64,000 nt of DNA, from the NCBI RefSeq assembly GCF_011634775.1, contig NZ_JAALXT010000002.1:1-64000 (forward strand). The letters run 5' to 3'. Below the pieces are notes generated by a model. The model saw only the letters and a list, made by a program, of their open reading frames with translations. It was not told where the DNA came from and made no database searches. The translations under genes and the position numbers were made by a program. Position 1 is the stretch's first letter. Each line of letters opens with the position of its first letter. Below are positions 8,838 to 16,730 of this stretch, in pieces. Origin of the DNA: Thalassoroseus pseudoceratinae. Its GTDB lineage: Bacteria; Planctomycetota; Planctomycetia; Planctomycetales; Planctomycetaceae.

Positions 8838-10082
8838 ATGCAACCATTGCCGGTAACGGTGCTCTCGGGTTTTCTGGGAGCGGGCAAGACGACTCTGCTC
8901 AACCATGTGCTCGCGAACCGCGAGGGATTGCGAGTGGCGGTGATCGTCAATGACATGAGCGAAATCAATATCGATGCGCTCTCTGTGCGGAATGCCGACG
9001 CCCAACTCAGTCGGGCCGAAGAGCAACTCGTGGAGATGTCCAACGGTTGTATCTGCTGTACTCTGCGAGAGGACTTGCTCGTGGAAGTTAGCAAGTTGGC
9101 GGCAGCAGGTCGGTTCGACTATCTGCTGATCGAGTCTACCGGCATTTCCGAACCGCTGCCAGTCGCTGAAACATTCACATTTACGGATGACGATGGTCGG
9201 CGACTTGGTGACGTGGCTCAACTCGACACGATGGTCACCGTTGTCGATGCCGGGCGATTCTTAGACGACTATATGTCGCTCGACGAATTGAACGAACGCG
9301 GGGTCGGCCTCAACGAAGAGGATGATCGTGATATCGTCAAGCTGCTCACTGATCAGGTTGAGTTCGCGAATGTAATTTTGCTGAACAAGATCGACTTGGT
9401 CGATGCAGATCAGCGTGTCGCGTTGAAAGCAATGCTGCGGCATTTGAATCCGACCGCTGAGATTGTCGAAACCAGCTACGGCCAGGTTCCACTCGACACC
9501 ATTTTGAGTACTGGACGTTTCGCGGAATCTTGGGCGGAGTCGACTCCCGAATGGTTGCAGGTTCCTCGGGGTGAGGAAGCGTCTGAAGTCGAAGAGTATG
9601 GCATGGTTTCGTTTGTGTACCGTGCACGGCGTCCCTTTCATCCCGGTCGGCTTGCCAAGCTGATTGAGTCGGATGTCTTCGATGAAGTGATTCGGTCGAA
9701 AGGTTTGTGCTGGCTCGCGACGCGACCGGAGTGGGCGGGTTTCTGGTCGCAAGCAGGTGGCGTTTACAGTCTCGATCCGATGGGGCGGTGGTGGGCCGAC
9801 GTGCCCCGCGATGATTGGCCGGATGACGCCGAGATCGTTGCCGAGATTCAATCGCAGTTCGACGGGCAGCACGGCGATCGACGACAAGAAGTCGTCTTGA
9901 TTGGTCAGAAACTGAATGTGCCTGAGATCGAGGCGGCATTGGATCAATGTTTGTTGGCGGATTTGGAGTTGATTCAAGGTCCGACTGAATGGAGCCGTCT
10001 TGATGATCCATTCCCGCAATGGGAGATCGCTGACAACTTGGACGATGCAGCCGCATACGAGCCCGATCCGGTGGAGTCCTAG
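8838..10082 (+). CDS. CobW/COG0523 family GTP-dependent metallochaperone
   Basis: The 414-residue protein begins [19 protein letters not shown], where GFLGAGKT (residues 11-18) is the GTPase P-loop. The metal-binding CICC motif (C71, C73, C74) follows in [12 protein letters not shown], with the family's ESTGISEP segment near residue 101 and a LLNKIDLV nucleotide-specificity motif near 180. The CobW C-terminal domain is present ([18 protein letters not shown]). Such proteins deliver zinc, cobalt or another metal to client enzymes in the cytoplasm. The frame extends back to TTG at 8697, but that would put 47 unrelated residues before the P-loop, so the ATG at 8838 was chosen. The following gene starts 16 bases later and is likely co-transcribed. 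Confidence 0.92.
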   Translation: MQPLPVTVLSGFLGAGKTTLLNHVLANREGLRVAVIVNDMSEINIDALSVRNADAQLSRAEEQLVEMSNGCICCTLREDLLVEVSKLAAAGRFDYLLIESTGISEPLPVAETFTFTDDDGRRLGDVAQLDTMVTVVDAGRFLDDYMSLDELNERGVGLNEEDDRDIVKLLTDQVEFANVILLNKIDLVDADQRVALKAMLRHLNPTAEIVETSYGQVPLDTILSTGRFAESWAESTPEWLQVPRGEEASEVEEYGMVSFVYRARRPFHPGRLAKLIESDVFDEVIRSKGLCWLATRPEWAGFWSQAGGVYSLDPMGRWWADVPRDDWPDDAEIVAEIQSQFDGQHGDRRQEVVLIGQKLNVPEIEAALDQCLLADLELIQGPTEWSRLDDPFPQWEIADNLDDAAAYEPDPVES

Positions 10083-10098
10083 ACGGTGAGGTATTGGG

Positions 10099-10698
10099 AT
10101 GGAACGTCGAATGGAAGCTGTCTCGGCGATAGAAGCCGTGTTTGCAACGGAGCCTGCGCGACGACTGGCGAAGTCTTTGTTCGACCAGCAGATGTGGTGT
10201 TTCGGTTGTGATGTCCGGCTGGCGAAACCGCATGCTCTCTTGGAGTGGGGGTTTGAACGGCACGAACCACCGTCAGGTTCGACTGCACCATCGCACTATC
10301 GCTGGGAGGGCGATGTCGGCCGCGTGGGACTGTGGGGATTTGGTGTCTGGTTCGCGCAACCGTCTTGGGGAAGTTTGTTGCTGAAACGCGGCCCGTTTGT
10401 TCCCAGATTCTCGGCGGGTTCTCAGTTATCAACGAATGTCTGGGCAGCGACGGAACTCACTGGTTTTCGTCACCCGAAAACCGCTGACGAGCGTCAAACT
10501 TTGGGGCGGTTGCTCTCATCATTGGCAAACTGGATGGCTGACTATGAGCGTTGGGTTCGGGCACGGTATGGCATGGCTTATCGAAACCGTGCTGTTGACG
10601 ACTGGTCTGAAAAGCGAAGCGACTGCGTGCCTACGGAAAGGATGACAGAACTCTGGGACGCCTTGTGTGCCGGAGATGCGAACCGTTTCGTCCTGTGA
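10099..10698 (+). CDS. Hypothetical protein co-transcribed with CobW-family gene
   Basis: This 199-residue soluble protein begins at an ATG with GAGG seven bases upstream and follows the metallochaperone by 16 bases. It has CFGCDV (a CxxC pair at about residues 34-37), many Trp residues (for example GLWGFGVWFAQPSWG), and an acidic/basic helical C-terminus. I do not recognise the family. The close linkage and the CxxC suggest a metal-handling role or a client of the chaperone, which is inference only. It has no signal peptide or membrane segment. Confidence 0.7.
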   Translation: MERRMEAVSAIEAVFATEPARRLAKSLFDQQMWCFGCDVRLAKPHALLEWGFERHEPPSGSTAPSHYRWEGDVGRVGLWGFGVWFAQPSWGSLLLKRGPFVPRFSAGSQLSTNVWAATELTGFRHPKTADERQTLGRLLSSLANWMADYERWVRARYGMAYRNRAVDDWSEKRSDCVPTERMTELWDALCAGDANRFVL

Positions 10699-10816
10699 AT
10701 GAGTTTTGTATGCCGCTTTGTCGGGCAACAATCTCCGGGAGAACTCTCGTCAGTTTAGTCCTGCTGAAAGTGAATCCTGGAATTGTCGTTGCCGTCGACG
10801 GTGTCGAGTGATCGCG

Positions 10817-13546
10817 TTAGTTGGTCGCCGTGGCATCGGATAGCAATTCTTTGTGGTACATCGTGGAGTCGATATCAATCGGCTTTGCAGTAAAACCACG
10901 ATTCTCGAACAACCGGAGGACGCGGCGGTTTGCTGGATCGGCTTCCGCAAACACACGTTTGAGTCCCCAGGTGCGAGCGATGTCCAAGCAGTAATCCGTC
11001 AGCAACGAGCCAAGTCCGTTGTTCTGCCAGGCGTCGGGGATAAGGATGCCGAACTCGGCGGATTCGTGATCGGCATCGGCGAGAAGTTGCACCACACCGG
11101 CCATCGGACAATTCGGTTCGTCCGTCAACTCTGCGACGATTGAGAGTTCACGGTCGTAGTCGCAGAAGCAAAAACGAGCGGTGACCTCACGTGTGGGTTC
11201 ACTGAAGAGATATCGAAATCGGCGTCGAATCGATTCCGGCGAACACCGCGTGATGAGGTCACGCCAGCGGGGCACGTCTTCCGGTCGCACTGGTCGCAAT
11301 CGGACACGGGTGCCATCGCGGAGCGTCCGTTCGGCGACAAATTCTTCCGGGTACGGTCGGATTGCCAAATGGGAAAACTGGCGTTCGCCGCGAGTATCAC
11401 GAGTTGATACCGTGCGAATACGAGCGTCAACCGCATGCACTTGATCGGGAGTAAGCAACAGCGGATTGATGTCGAGTTCCTGAACCTCCGGGTTGTCCGC
11501 GACCAACGCGGAGAGCCGAAGCAGCACATCGATTAGGCCATCGACATCGAACGGCGGACGCCCGCGGAAACCAGCGAGCAATGGCCACGTCCGTAGCGAC
11601 TCGACCATCCGGCGGGCCAATCGCTCGGTCAACGGTGGCAACTCGAATGCCATATCGCGAAAGACTTCCGCAGCAGTTCCACCGGCACCCACCATCAAGA
11701 CTGGACCAAAAACCGGATCCTTCTTCGCTCCCACGATGATCTCGGTTTTGTAGGGAGCCAACACCATCGGCTGAATTGTGACGCCGTCGATTCGAGCTTC
11801 CCGCTGATGCTCGCGAGCCGCCTTGGTCACCCGTGCGAAGGCGTCTCGGACGGCGTGTTCGTCGGAGAGGTTCAATTCCACGCCACCAACATCGGTTTTA
11901 TGAGAGATGTCCGGCGATTGGATTTTAAGCACCACGGGAAAACCAATTGCTTTAGCAACACTGACCGCGTCTTCGGCAGACGTTGCGAGCTGCGGTCGAG
12001 CCGTGGGAATTCCATACGCCGCCAAAAGGGATTTCGAATCGCCCTCGCTGAGTATGTTGTCTCCCTCAGGGAGTCGGTCGCGGAACTCCTGTCGTGTTTG
12101 CGGACGCGGCTGCGGGAAATTGATCGTCAATCTGCGAGGGGTCTCATACAGCAGGTCTCGGTTTCGGGCATAACGTGACATCTGCATAAACGCCCGCACG
12201 CCTTGCTCTGGAGTGGGGTATGTTGGCACGCCCGCAGCGTTCAAAATCGCAATGCCCTCACGGACCGCGGGACCACCCATCCATGCGGCCAACACCGGAC
12301 GACCCGATTGCCGAGCCAGTGCCGCCAGCCGTCGCGCTGTGGATGTGGGATTGGTCATGGCCTGGGGAGTCAGCACAACCAAGACCGCATCGACACCCGG
12401 ATCCTGATGAACCGCTTTGACAGCGTCTTCAAAACGTTCCGGTGGTGCATCGCCAATGACATCGACCGGGTTCCCGTGCGACCACGTGGGCGGCAATACC
12501 TCGTCGAGCCGTCGCATTGTCGAATCCGATAGCTCCGCCAGTTTTCCGTGTGCCGCCAACAACGCATCGGTCGCCATCACTCCCGGTCCGCCGGCGTTGG
12601 TCACGATGGCCAACCGTGGACCGTCCGGAACCCGATATCGGGACAGCAATTCCGCGCAATCGAACAGGCTTTCCATGTCTAAAACACGAACCAAGCCAGC
12701 ACGTGTGAAGGCAGATTCGTAAACGGCGTCCACACCCGCCAGCGCCCCCGTATGCGACGCGGCGGCCTGAGCCGATTCCGCAAAACGACCGGCTTTGTAC
12801 ACGACGATTGGCTTGGTCAAAGTGAATGCGCGGGCGGCCGACATGAACCGTCGTGCCTCACTCATGGACTCGATGTAAAGGACAATCGCTTCGGTTTGTC
12901 CATCGGCCGCGAAGTAGTCGATCAGTTCCGCAAAGCCGACATCCAAGGCGTTTCCAACTGAAACGAAATGGGAGAACCCCACATTTTCGTTCAGCGACCA
13001 ATCCAGCACGGACGTGCAAAGTGCCCCTGATTGCGAGATAAACGCCACGCTCCCTGAGGACGGCATCGTTTCGGCAAAACTCGCGTTGAGATTCCGCTTC
13101 GGGGAGATAATGCCCAGGCAATTCGGGCCAATCATCCGCATGCCGGGATACTCGCTGACGGCCTTTTTCAGATCCTCTTCGAGTCGTCGACCTGTCGAAC
13201 CGATTTCGCGGAAACCGGCTGAAATAACAATCACCCCCATCGTTCCCATGGCTCCGCACTGCCGAACCACATCGGGCACTGTCGCCGCCGGGGTGCAGAC
13301 GATTGCCAGATCGGCGGGTTCTGGCAGTTCACTCATATCGGCAAACGCGGGAATGCCGAAAATTTCGTCGTACTTTGGATTGACCGGGTACACAAGCTGG
13401 CTTGCGGGTTCCCCTTCGTTGTCGACCAGGCCACCGGACAGCAGGTTCTCGAGCACCGTCCGGCCCACACTCCCAGCTTTCATGCTGGCACCGATAACCG
13501 CCACACGTTTCGGTCGGAAGATGCTATTTAGATTGTGAATCGACAT
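10817..13546 (-). CDS. NDP-forming acyl-CoA ligase fused to GNAT acetyltransferase domain
   Basis: The 909-residue protein starts at an ATG with GAGGGA nine bases upstream (a TTG four codons earlier is less likely). Domains in order: CoA-binding Rossmann domain (about 1-140, IFRPKRVAVIGAS), succinyl-CoA-synthetase-like domains (about 145-450) with ASHTGALAG that retains the histidine used for phosphoryl transfer in acyl-CoA synthetases, an ATP-grasp domain (about 480-700, GFPVVLKIQSPDISHKTDVGG), and a C-terminal GNAT domain (about 725-900) with the acetyl-CoA loop QNNGLGSLL. This is the architecture of the Pat/YfiQ-type protein acetyltransferases. Because the catalytic His seems kept, ligase activity (ADP-forming acetate:CoA ligase) remains possible along with lysine acetylation. 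It is a single gene, convergent with the 10099 gene. Confidence 0.92.
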   Translation of the reverse strand: MSIHNLNSIFRPKRVAVIGASMKAGSVGRTVLENLLSGGLVDNEGEPASQLVYPVNPKYDEIFGIPAFADMSELPEPADLAIVCTPAATVPDVVRQCGAMGTMGVIVISAGFREIGSTGRRLEEDLKKAVSEYPGMRMIGPNCLGIISPKRNLNASFAETMPSSGSVAFISQSGALCTSVLDWSLNENVGFSHFVSVGNALDVGFAELIDYFAADGQTEAIVLYIESMSEARRFMSAARAFTLTKPIVVYKAGRFAESAQAAASHTGALAGVDAVYESAFTRAGLVRVLDMESLFDCAELLSRYRVPDGPRLAIVTNAGGPGVMATDALLAAHGKLAELSDSTMRRLDEVLPPTWSHGNPVDVIGDAPPERFEDAVKAVHQDPGVDAVLVVLTPQAMTNPTSTARRLAALARQSGRPVLAAWMGGPAVREGIAILNAAGVPTYPTPEQGVRAFMQMSRYARNRDLLYETPRRLTINFPQPRPQTRQEFRDRLPEGDNILSEGDSKSLLAAYGIPTARPQLATSAEDAVSVAKAIGFPVVLKIQSPDISHKTDVGGVELNLSDEHAVRDAFARVTKAAREHQREARIDGVTIQPMVLAPYKTEIIVGAKKDPVFGPVLMVGAGGTAAEVFRDMAFELPPLTERLARRMVESLRTWPLLAGFRGRPPFDVDGLIDVLLRLSALVADNPEVQELDINPLLLTPDQVHAVDARIRTVSTRDTRGERQFSHLAIRPYPEEFVAERTLRDGTRVRLRPVRPEDVPRWRDLITRCSPESIRRRFRYLFSEPTREVTARFCFCDYDRELSIVAELTDEPNCPMAGVVQLLADADHESAEFGILIPDAWQNNGLGSLLTDYCLDIARTWGLKRVFAEADPANRRVLRLFENRGFTAKPIDIDSTMYHKELLSDATATN

Positions 13547-14213
13547 GCCGTCCCTCAATTTCGCACCGGATTAGTCAGTCTTGGAATGCTTCATCAGCGT
13601 TACCGATCACGCGGGCAATTGCCACCACACTCCGGAATCGAAGGTTCGTCGCCGATCGGAGTTTCCAGGCAATCGGCGAAAAAATGACTGTAACCAAACA
13701 CGCCGCCATCGAATCCCAAATCGATCGACGTCGCAACAACTATAACCGTCTCAGGCATTCTACAACCAAGAATTGTGTATGCATACCGGCATTGACCGTG
13801 AACGAGGGCTAGTCGTTATTCACGTCTAGGAGATAATGACAGTATGGCTAAGTATGCGAAGCATGCCGGTCACTGTGACGACACAGCATCGTTATGAGAG
13901 TTGTAGGACTGCTACAAGCATTTGCGAAAGTCACATTGAGGTTGCGATCGATTGTGATACGAAAACGTGTCGCGAATGCTATGTCCTAGTCAGTAGCAAA
14001 GGATACCGATCGTGAAACAGGAATGTTCTAGCGAACTATAACAGACACCTCGCGATTATTTGCGGGGGGCTTTCCACTCAATCTTAGTATAAAACAGTTC
14101 GGTCCTGGAACCGCAGGAGTATAGTCACTGCATGAGTCGGTTCATGGTGCTGTTTGCTGTTAGCAAAACATCTTGTGAATCATTTACGTCGCTAATCTGG
14201 TATGTACAGACCG
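13547..14213. other. Lower-GC intergenic region with one possible small gene
   Basis: The composition shifts to more AT than the flanks. The only candidate gene is the 59-codon frame at 13836-14015. A GC-rich hairpin (CCTCGC at 14048-14053 with GCGGGG at 14062-14067, one G-U pair) lies downstream of the DsrE-like gene on the minus strand and may terminate it. Confidence 0.4.
13836..14015 (+). CDS. Possible small Cys-containing protein (59 aa)
   Basis: A short frame starts at ATG 13836 with AGGAG three bases upstream and ends TGA at 14013-14015. The product begins MTVWLSMRSMPV and holds five cysteines (residues 23, 30, 40, 45 and 48), with KTCREC giving a CxxC pair near the end. It lies in a gene-poor stretch. 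Support is only the Shine-Dalgarno and the Cys pattern, so it may be chance. No function is proposed. Confidence 0.25.
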   Translation: MTVWLSMRSMPVTVTTQHRYESCRTATSICESHIEVAIDCDTKTCRECYVLVSSKGYRS

Positions 14214-14804
14214 CTATTTCAACATCGGCAAATACGCATATCCGTCGGCTTGTAGGTTGACGAGTGCGGTGAGTGCTGAGACGGCGACTTGGGCGGACTT
14301 GCTGACCTCTTCCGGTCTTGCGTCTTTTGCTGTGAGTGATTGGCCGCAGACCGAAACTTTGACTCCTGCGTTATTCAATTCTCGGAGACAGGCAAGGTTA
14401 GGATTGCCGTCTGTTTTGAAGCGGGCTGAATAGGCATTGTTATTCAAAATGGCGAGTGTTGCATCGCCATGCAAAACCACTGCAATGTCCACCTTGACAG
14501 GTGTGCGACCGGCGCCAGCATAGATGTTGACGAATCGGCAAACCTTTTCGATGGCGGAGTTCAGTTTGCTTGGGTCACTGCCCTTTGTGATGTCGACAAC
14601 AATCTTGCTGCCACTGCGAGGTTGATGAACGGCATTCGGAAGTTGCACAACCTTGCCGAAACCTTGGATGGCTGGATGAATATAGTGGGGTTCTGTGGTC
14701 TGATTGTCTTGAGGCTTCGACGAAGCCACACTCTTGGTAACGACGCCGTAACAGAGTAGTCCAGCGATCATGACTAATGCAGCAAGCCGAAGATAGATTC
14801 TCAT
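14214..14804 (-). CDS. Exported DsrE-like family protein
   Basis: The 196-residue product starts at ATG 14804 (AAAGG ten bases upstream; an ATG at 14870 would add 22 residues before the hydrophobic core). Residues about 3-25 form a signal or anchor segment. The mature domain has the DsrE/DUF1791 pattern: VKVDIAVVLHGDATLAILNNN, then a helix, then LNNAGVKVSVCGQSLTA with a Cys in the position of the DsrE-type active cysteine, and a C-terminal helix ending in GYAYLPML. Relatives carry sulfur as persulfide or are uncharacterised periplasmic proteins. Its neighbours (rhodanese, ArsR) support a role in sulfur or redox metabolism outside the cytoplasm; that is inference. Confidence 0.75.
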   Translation of the reverse strand: MRIYLRLAALVMIAGLLCYGVVTKSVASSKPQDNQTTEPHYIHPAIQGFGKVVQLPNAVHQPRSGSKIVVDITKGSDPSKLNSAIEKVCRFVNIYAGAGRTPVKVDIAVVLHGDATLAILNNNAYSARFKTDGNPNLACLRELNNAGVKVSVCGQSLTAKDARPEEVSKSAQVAVSALTALVNLQADGYAYLPMLK

Positions 14805-14895
14805 AGCTCGTTGACCTTTGAAGTTGCAGTAAGAAGCCAAGCCGACTAGCGACTTGGCTCTGTAACTCATGTCCTGTTAATCTGCGAGACTAGAC

Positions 14896-15378
14896 CTATG
14901 TTGCCGAATCGCGTGACGGAATATATTTGGAGATGAAAGCGGGTTCTCCCATTCGTTCGAGCAAGTCAAGTTGCAACTCGAGCCAGCTCATGTGTTCTTC
15001 TTCGTCTAGTGCAATTCGCTCGAAGATCGCCCGAGAACCAAGATCGCCATCTTCAACTGCTTGCAATGAAGATCGAGTGTAAAACTCGATGGCTTCTTGT
15101 TCGTCGGCCAAATCTGTCTCAAACATTTCTTTAAGGGTTGATGCCCGGACAGGTGGCTTTTCAAGTGTCATTTGAGGATCACCTTTGAGCAGCATGATTC
15201 GATTCATGAACTCTTCCGAGTGACCTAATTCTTCTCGCATTTCTTCACGCATTTGCGTGGCCAGCAAACTTAGGCCCCAGTCGTCCAATACGCCTGCATG
15301 CAGTTGGTATTGGTGAGTGGCTGTCAGTTCCATTGACAGTGCGGTTTGCAAGTTTTTTATCGACCGTTCCCTTTTCAT
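14896..15378 (-). CDS. Bacterioferritin-like ferritin lacking the haem-ligand methionine
   Basis: The 160-residue protein starts at an ATG with AAGGAG seven bases upstream. It aligns over its length with bacterioferritin (160 residues): LSMELTATHQYQLHA gives the first ferroxidase Glu, REELGHSEEF the E-x-x-H, DEQEAIEFY and DEEEHMSWLE the remaining ligands. The position that in E. coli Bfr is the haem-binding Met52 (DEMKH) is Leu here (EELGH), so haem binding between subunits is unlikely while the diiron centre looks intact. It should store or detoxify iron in the cytoplasm. It lies between rhodanese and DsrE-like genes on the same strand. Confidence 0.88.
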   Translation of the reverse strand: MKRERSIKNLQTALSMELTATHQYQLHAGVLDDWGLSLLATQMREEMREELGHSEEFMNRIMLLKGDPQMTLEKPPVRASTLKEMFETDLADEQEAIEFYTRSSLQAVEDGDLGSRAIFERIALDEEEHMSWLELQLDLLERMGEPAFISKYIPSRDSAT

Positions 15379-15645
15379 TCTCAATCTCCTTTAGTTTGAA
15401 GTTGTTTGTTGATCGGAACATCATTGATGTCGAAGATCTTAGTGTCGATCAAATGCCGTTGGTATTGTTGACATGGAATCGACAGCGTCACAATTCTTCC
15501 CATCACTGGCATTATACCAAAGACGATCCGTGAGTGACATTGATCGGATGGTCGGGAAGAGTTTGTTTGATGCAGCAGTGTCTAGGCACATGCGGAGTCT
15601 GTAACGCTTTGCATTCTGCAGGGGCTATCTGCATGGTTGGAGTTG

Positions 15646-16203
15646 TTATTGGATGCGACAACATGACTCATCCTGAACCCGGTTCCAAGGCATTTTTGCG
15701 ATGAGTAGGCCCATTGCACAGGTGTCGGTGATACCTGCGAACATGAGTCCTGCACCGACGAACGCAGAGATACCGGCATAGTAGGGGTGAATGAAGATTC
15801 CAAGAATCGCGCCAATGAATACGATGAATCCGGCAGCAATTCTGACCTGGCGTTCTAACGACATGGCTTTCTTGCCTCGGACAACCGGTAAGTCGGCTGC
15901 AACCCAGGCTTCGGTTCCGCCTTCGACGTTGACGACGTTCGGGAATCCGGCTTCGTGGAACTTCTGTTGTGCTTTTGCTCCCCGTGCGCCGCTTTTGCAG
16001 ATTACGTATAGTGTTTCATCAGCCGAACCATTTCTCTGATTCATCACTGCGGCTGGGTTCAAAGAATCCAGGGGGATGTTGCGAGCCGATGCCGCGTGAA
16101 CTTCGCGGAACTCAATTGCCGTCCGAACGTCAAGGAGATCGATCGTACCTTGGTGGTACCGTTCCGCAAGTTGAGTGACTGAAATCATTTGTGTGTGGGA
16201 CAT
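15646..16203 (-). CDS. Rhodanese with YgaP-like (DUF2892) membrane domain
   Basis: The 185-residue protein begins MSHTQMISVTQL with GAGGAAA upstream. Residues 1-105 form a rhodanese domain with active loop CKSGAR (C69) and LLDVRTAIEF; residues about 118-175 carry two hydrophobic segments and match the YgaP-type membrane domain (LERQVRIAAGFIVF). It should be an inner-membrane sulfurtransferase with a cytoplasmic rhodanese domain, passing sulfane sulfur as persulfide. The C-terminus ends in ESCCRIQ with vicinal Cys. The gene lies about 100 bases downstream of an ArsR-type regulator and is likely under its control. The frame is open further upstream across the regulator's 3' end, but the family N-terminus and the ribosome site favour this start. 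Confidence 0.9.
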   Translation of the reverse strand: MSHTQMISVTQLAERYHQGTIDLLDVRTAIEFREVHAASARNIPLDSLNPAAVMNQRNGSADETLYVICKSGARGAKAQQKFHEAGFPNVVNVEGGTEAWVAADLPVVRGKKAMSLERQVRIAAGFIVFIGAILGIFIHPYYAGISAFVGAGLMFAGITDTCAMGLLIAKMPWNRVQDESCCRIQ

Positions 16204-16306
16204 TTCACTTTCCTCGAAATTATCTATTAATATTCGTGATATCGGGAAGTTACGACTGTTTGGTTGAAAAAAAGGCGAACATTCTTGCGGTCGGCCGACT
16301 TCGCCC

Positions 16307-16630
16307 TCACGCCAAAAAACGGCTTTCAACGCAGTTCATGATGTTTTGTAGATGCGGTTCTGCGACTTGGTAGTAAACCCGCCGCCCCTCACGCTCACTG
16401 GTGAAAAAACCGCACCGTTGCATCAACCTTAAGTGTTCCGAGGCAACGTTGTTGGGCACCCCGCAATCTTCCGCCAACTCACCGACGGTATAGCGACCTT
16501 GCAATAAGAGTTGCACCATTCGCAGCCGCACGGGATGCGCGAGCGTTTTCAAGCACTCTGCGGCTTCCGCTAGAGCTTCCATGTTGCCAGGAGGCTTGTC
16601 GTTTTGTGAGTCTGTCGTTTTCGTAGTCAT
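16307..16630 (-). CDS. ArsR/SmtB-family transcriptional regulator
   Basis: The 107-residue protein has the winged-helix core of ArsR repressors: LKTLAHPVRLRMVQLLLQGRYTVGELAEDCGVPNNVASEHLRLMQRCGFFTSEREGRRVYY. GAGGAGAT sits directly before the ATG. The metal-site ELCVCDL motif of arsenic and cadmium sensors is absent. Cys residues lie at about 26, 56, 73 and 98, so thiol/persulfide or metal sensing by a different pair is possible. Its position ahead of a rhodanese/YgaP gene resembles sulfide- and persulfide-responsive regulators such as BigR/SqrR, although the exact Cys positions differ. An inverted repeat in its promoter region (16645-16679) may be its own operator. Confidence 0.9.
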   Translation of the reverse strand: MTTKTTDSQNDKPPGNMEALAEAAECLKTLAHPVRLRMVQLLLQGRYTVGELAEDCGVPNNVASEHLRLMQRCGFFTSEREGRRVYYQVAEPHLQNIMNCVESRFLA

Positions 16631-16644
16631 TGATATCTCCTCGT

Positions 16645-16679
16645 CCTATTGTATCGTTATCTCACGATATTTCAATAGG
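16645..16679 (-). promoter_or_regulatory. Interrupted inverted repeat, candidate ArsR operator
   Basis: CCTATTG-TATCG at 16645-16656 pairs with CGATA at 16665-16669 and CAATAGG at 16673-16679, with three extra bases in the right arm. It is AT-rich and lies 15 bases upstream of the regulator's start codon, where an autoregulatory operator would be expected. No binding evidence. Confidence 0.5.
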
Positions 16680-16730
16680 ATTGTCGGCAATTGCTCGCGG
16701 AAAACCTTTCTTGCGATTGCAGAAGTGTTT

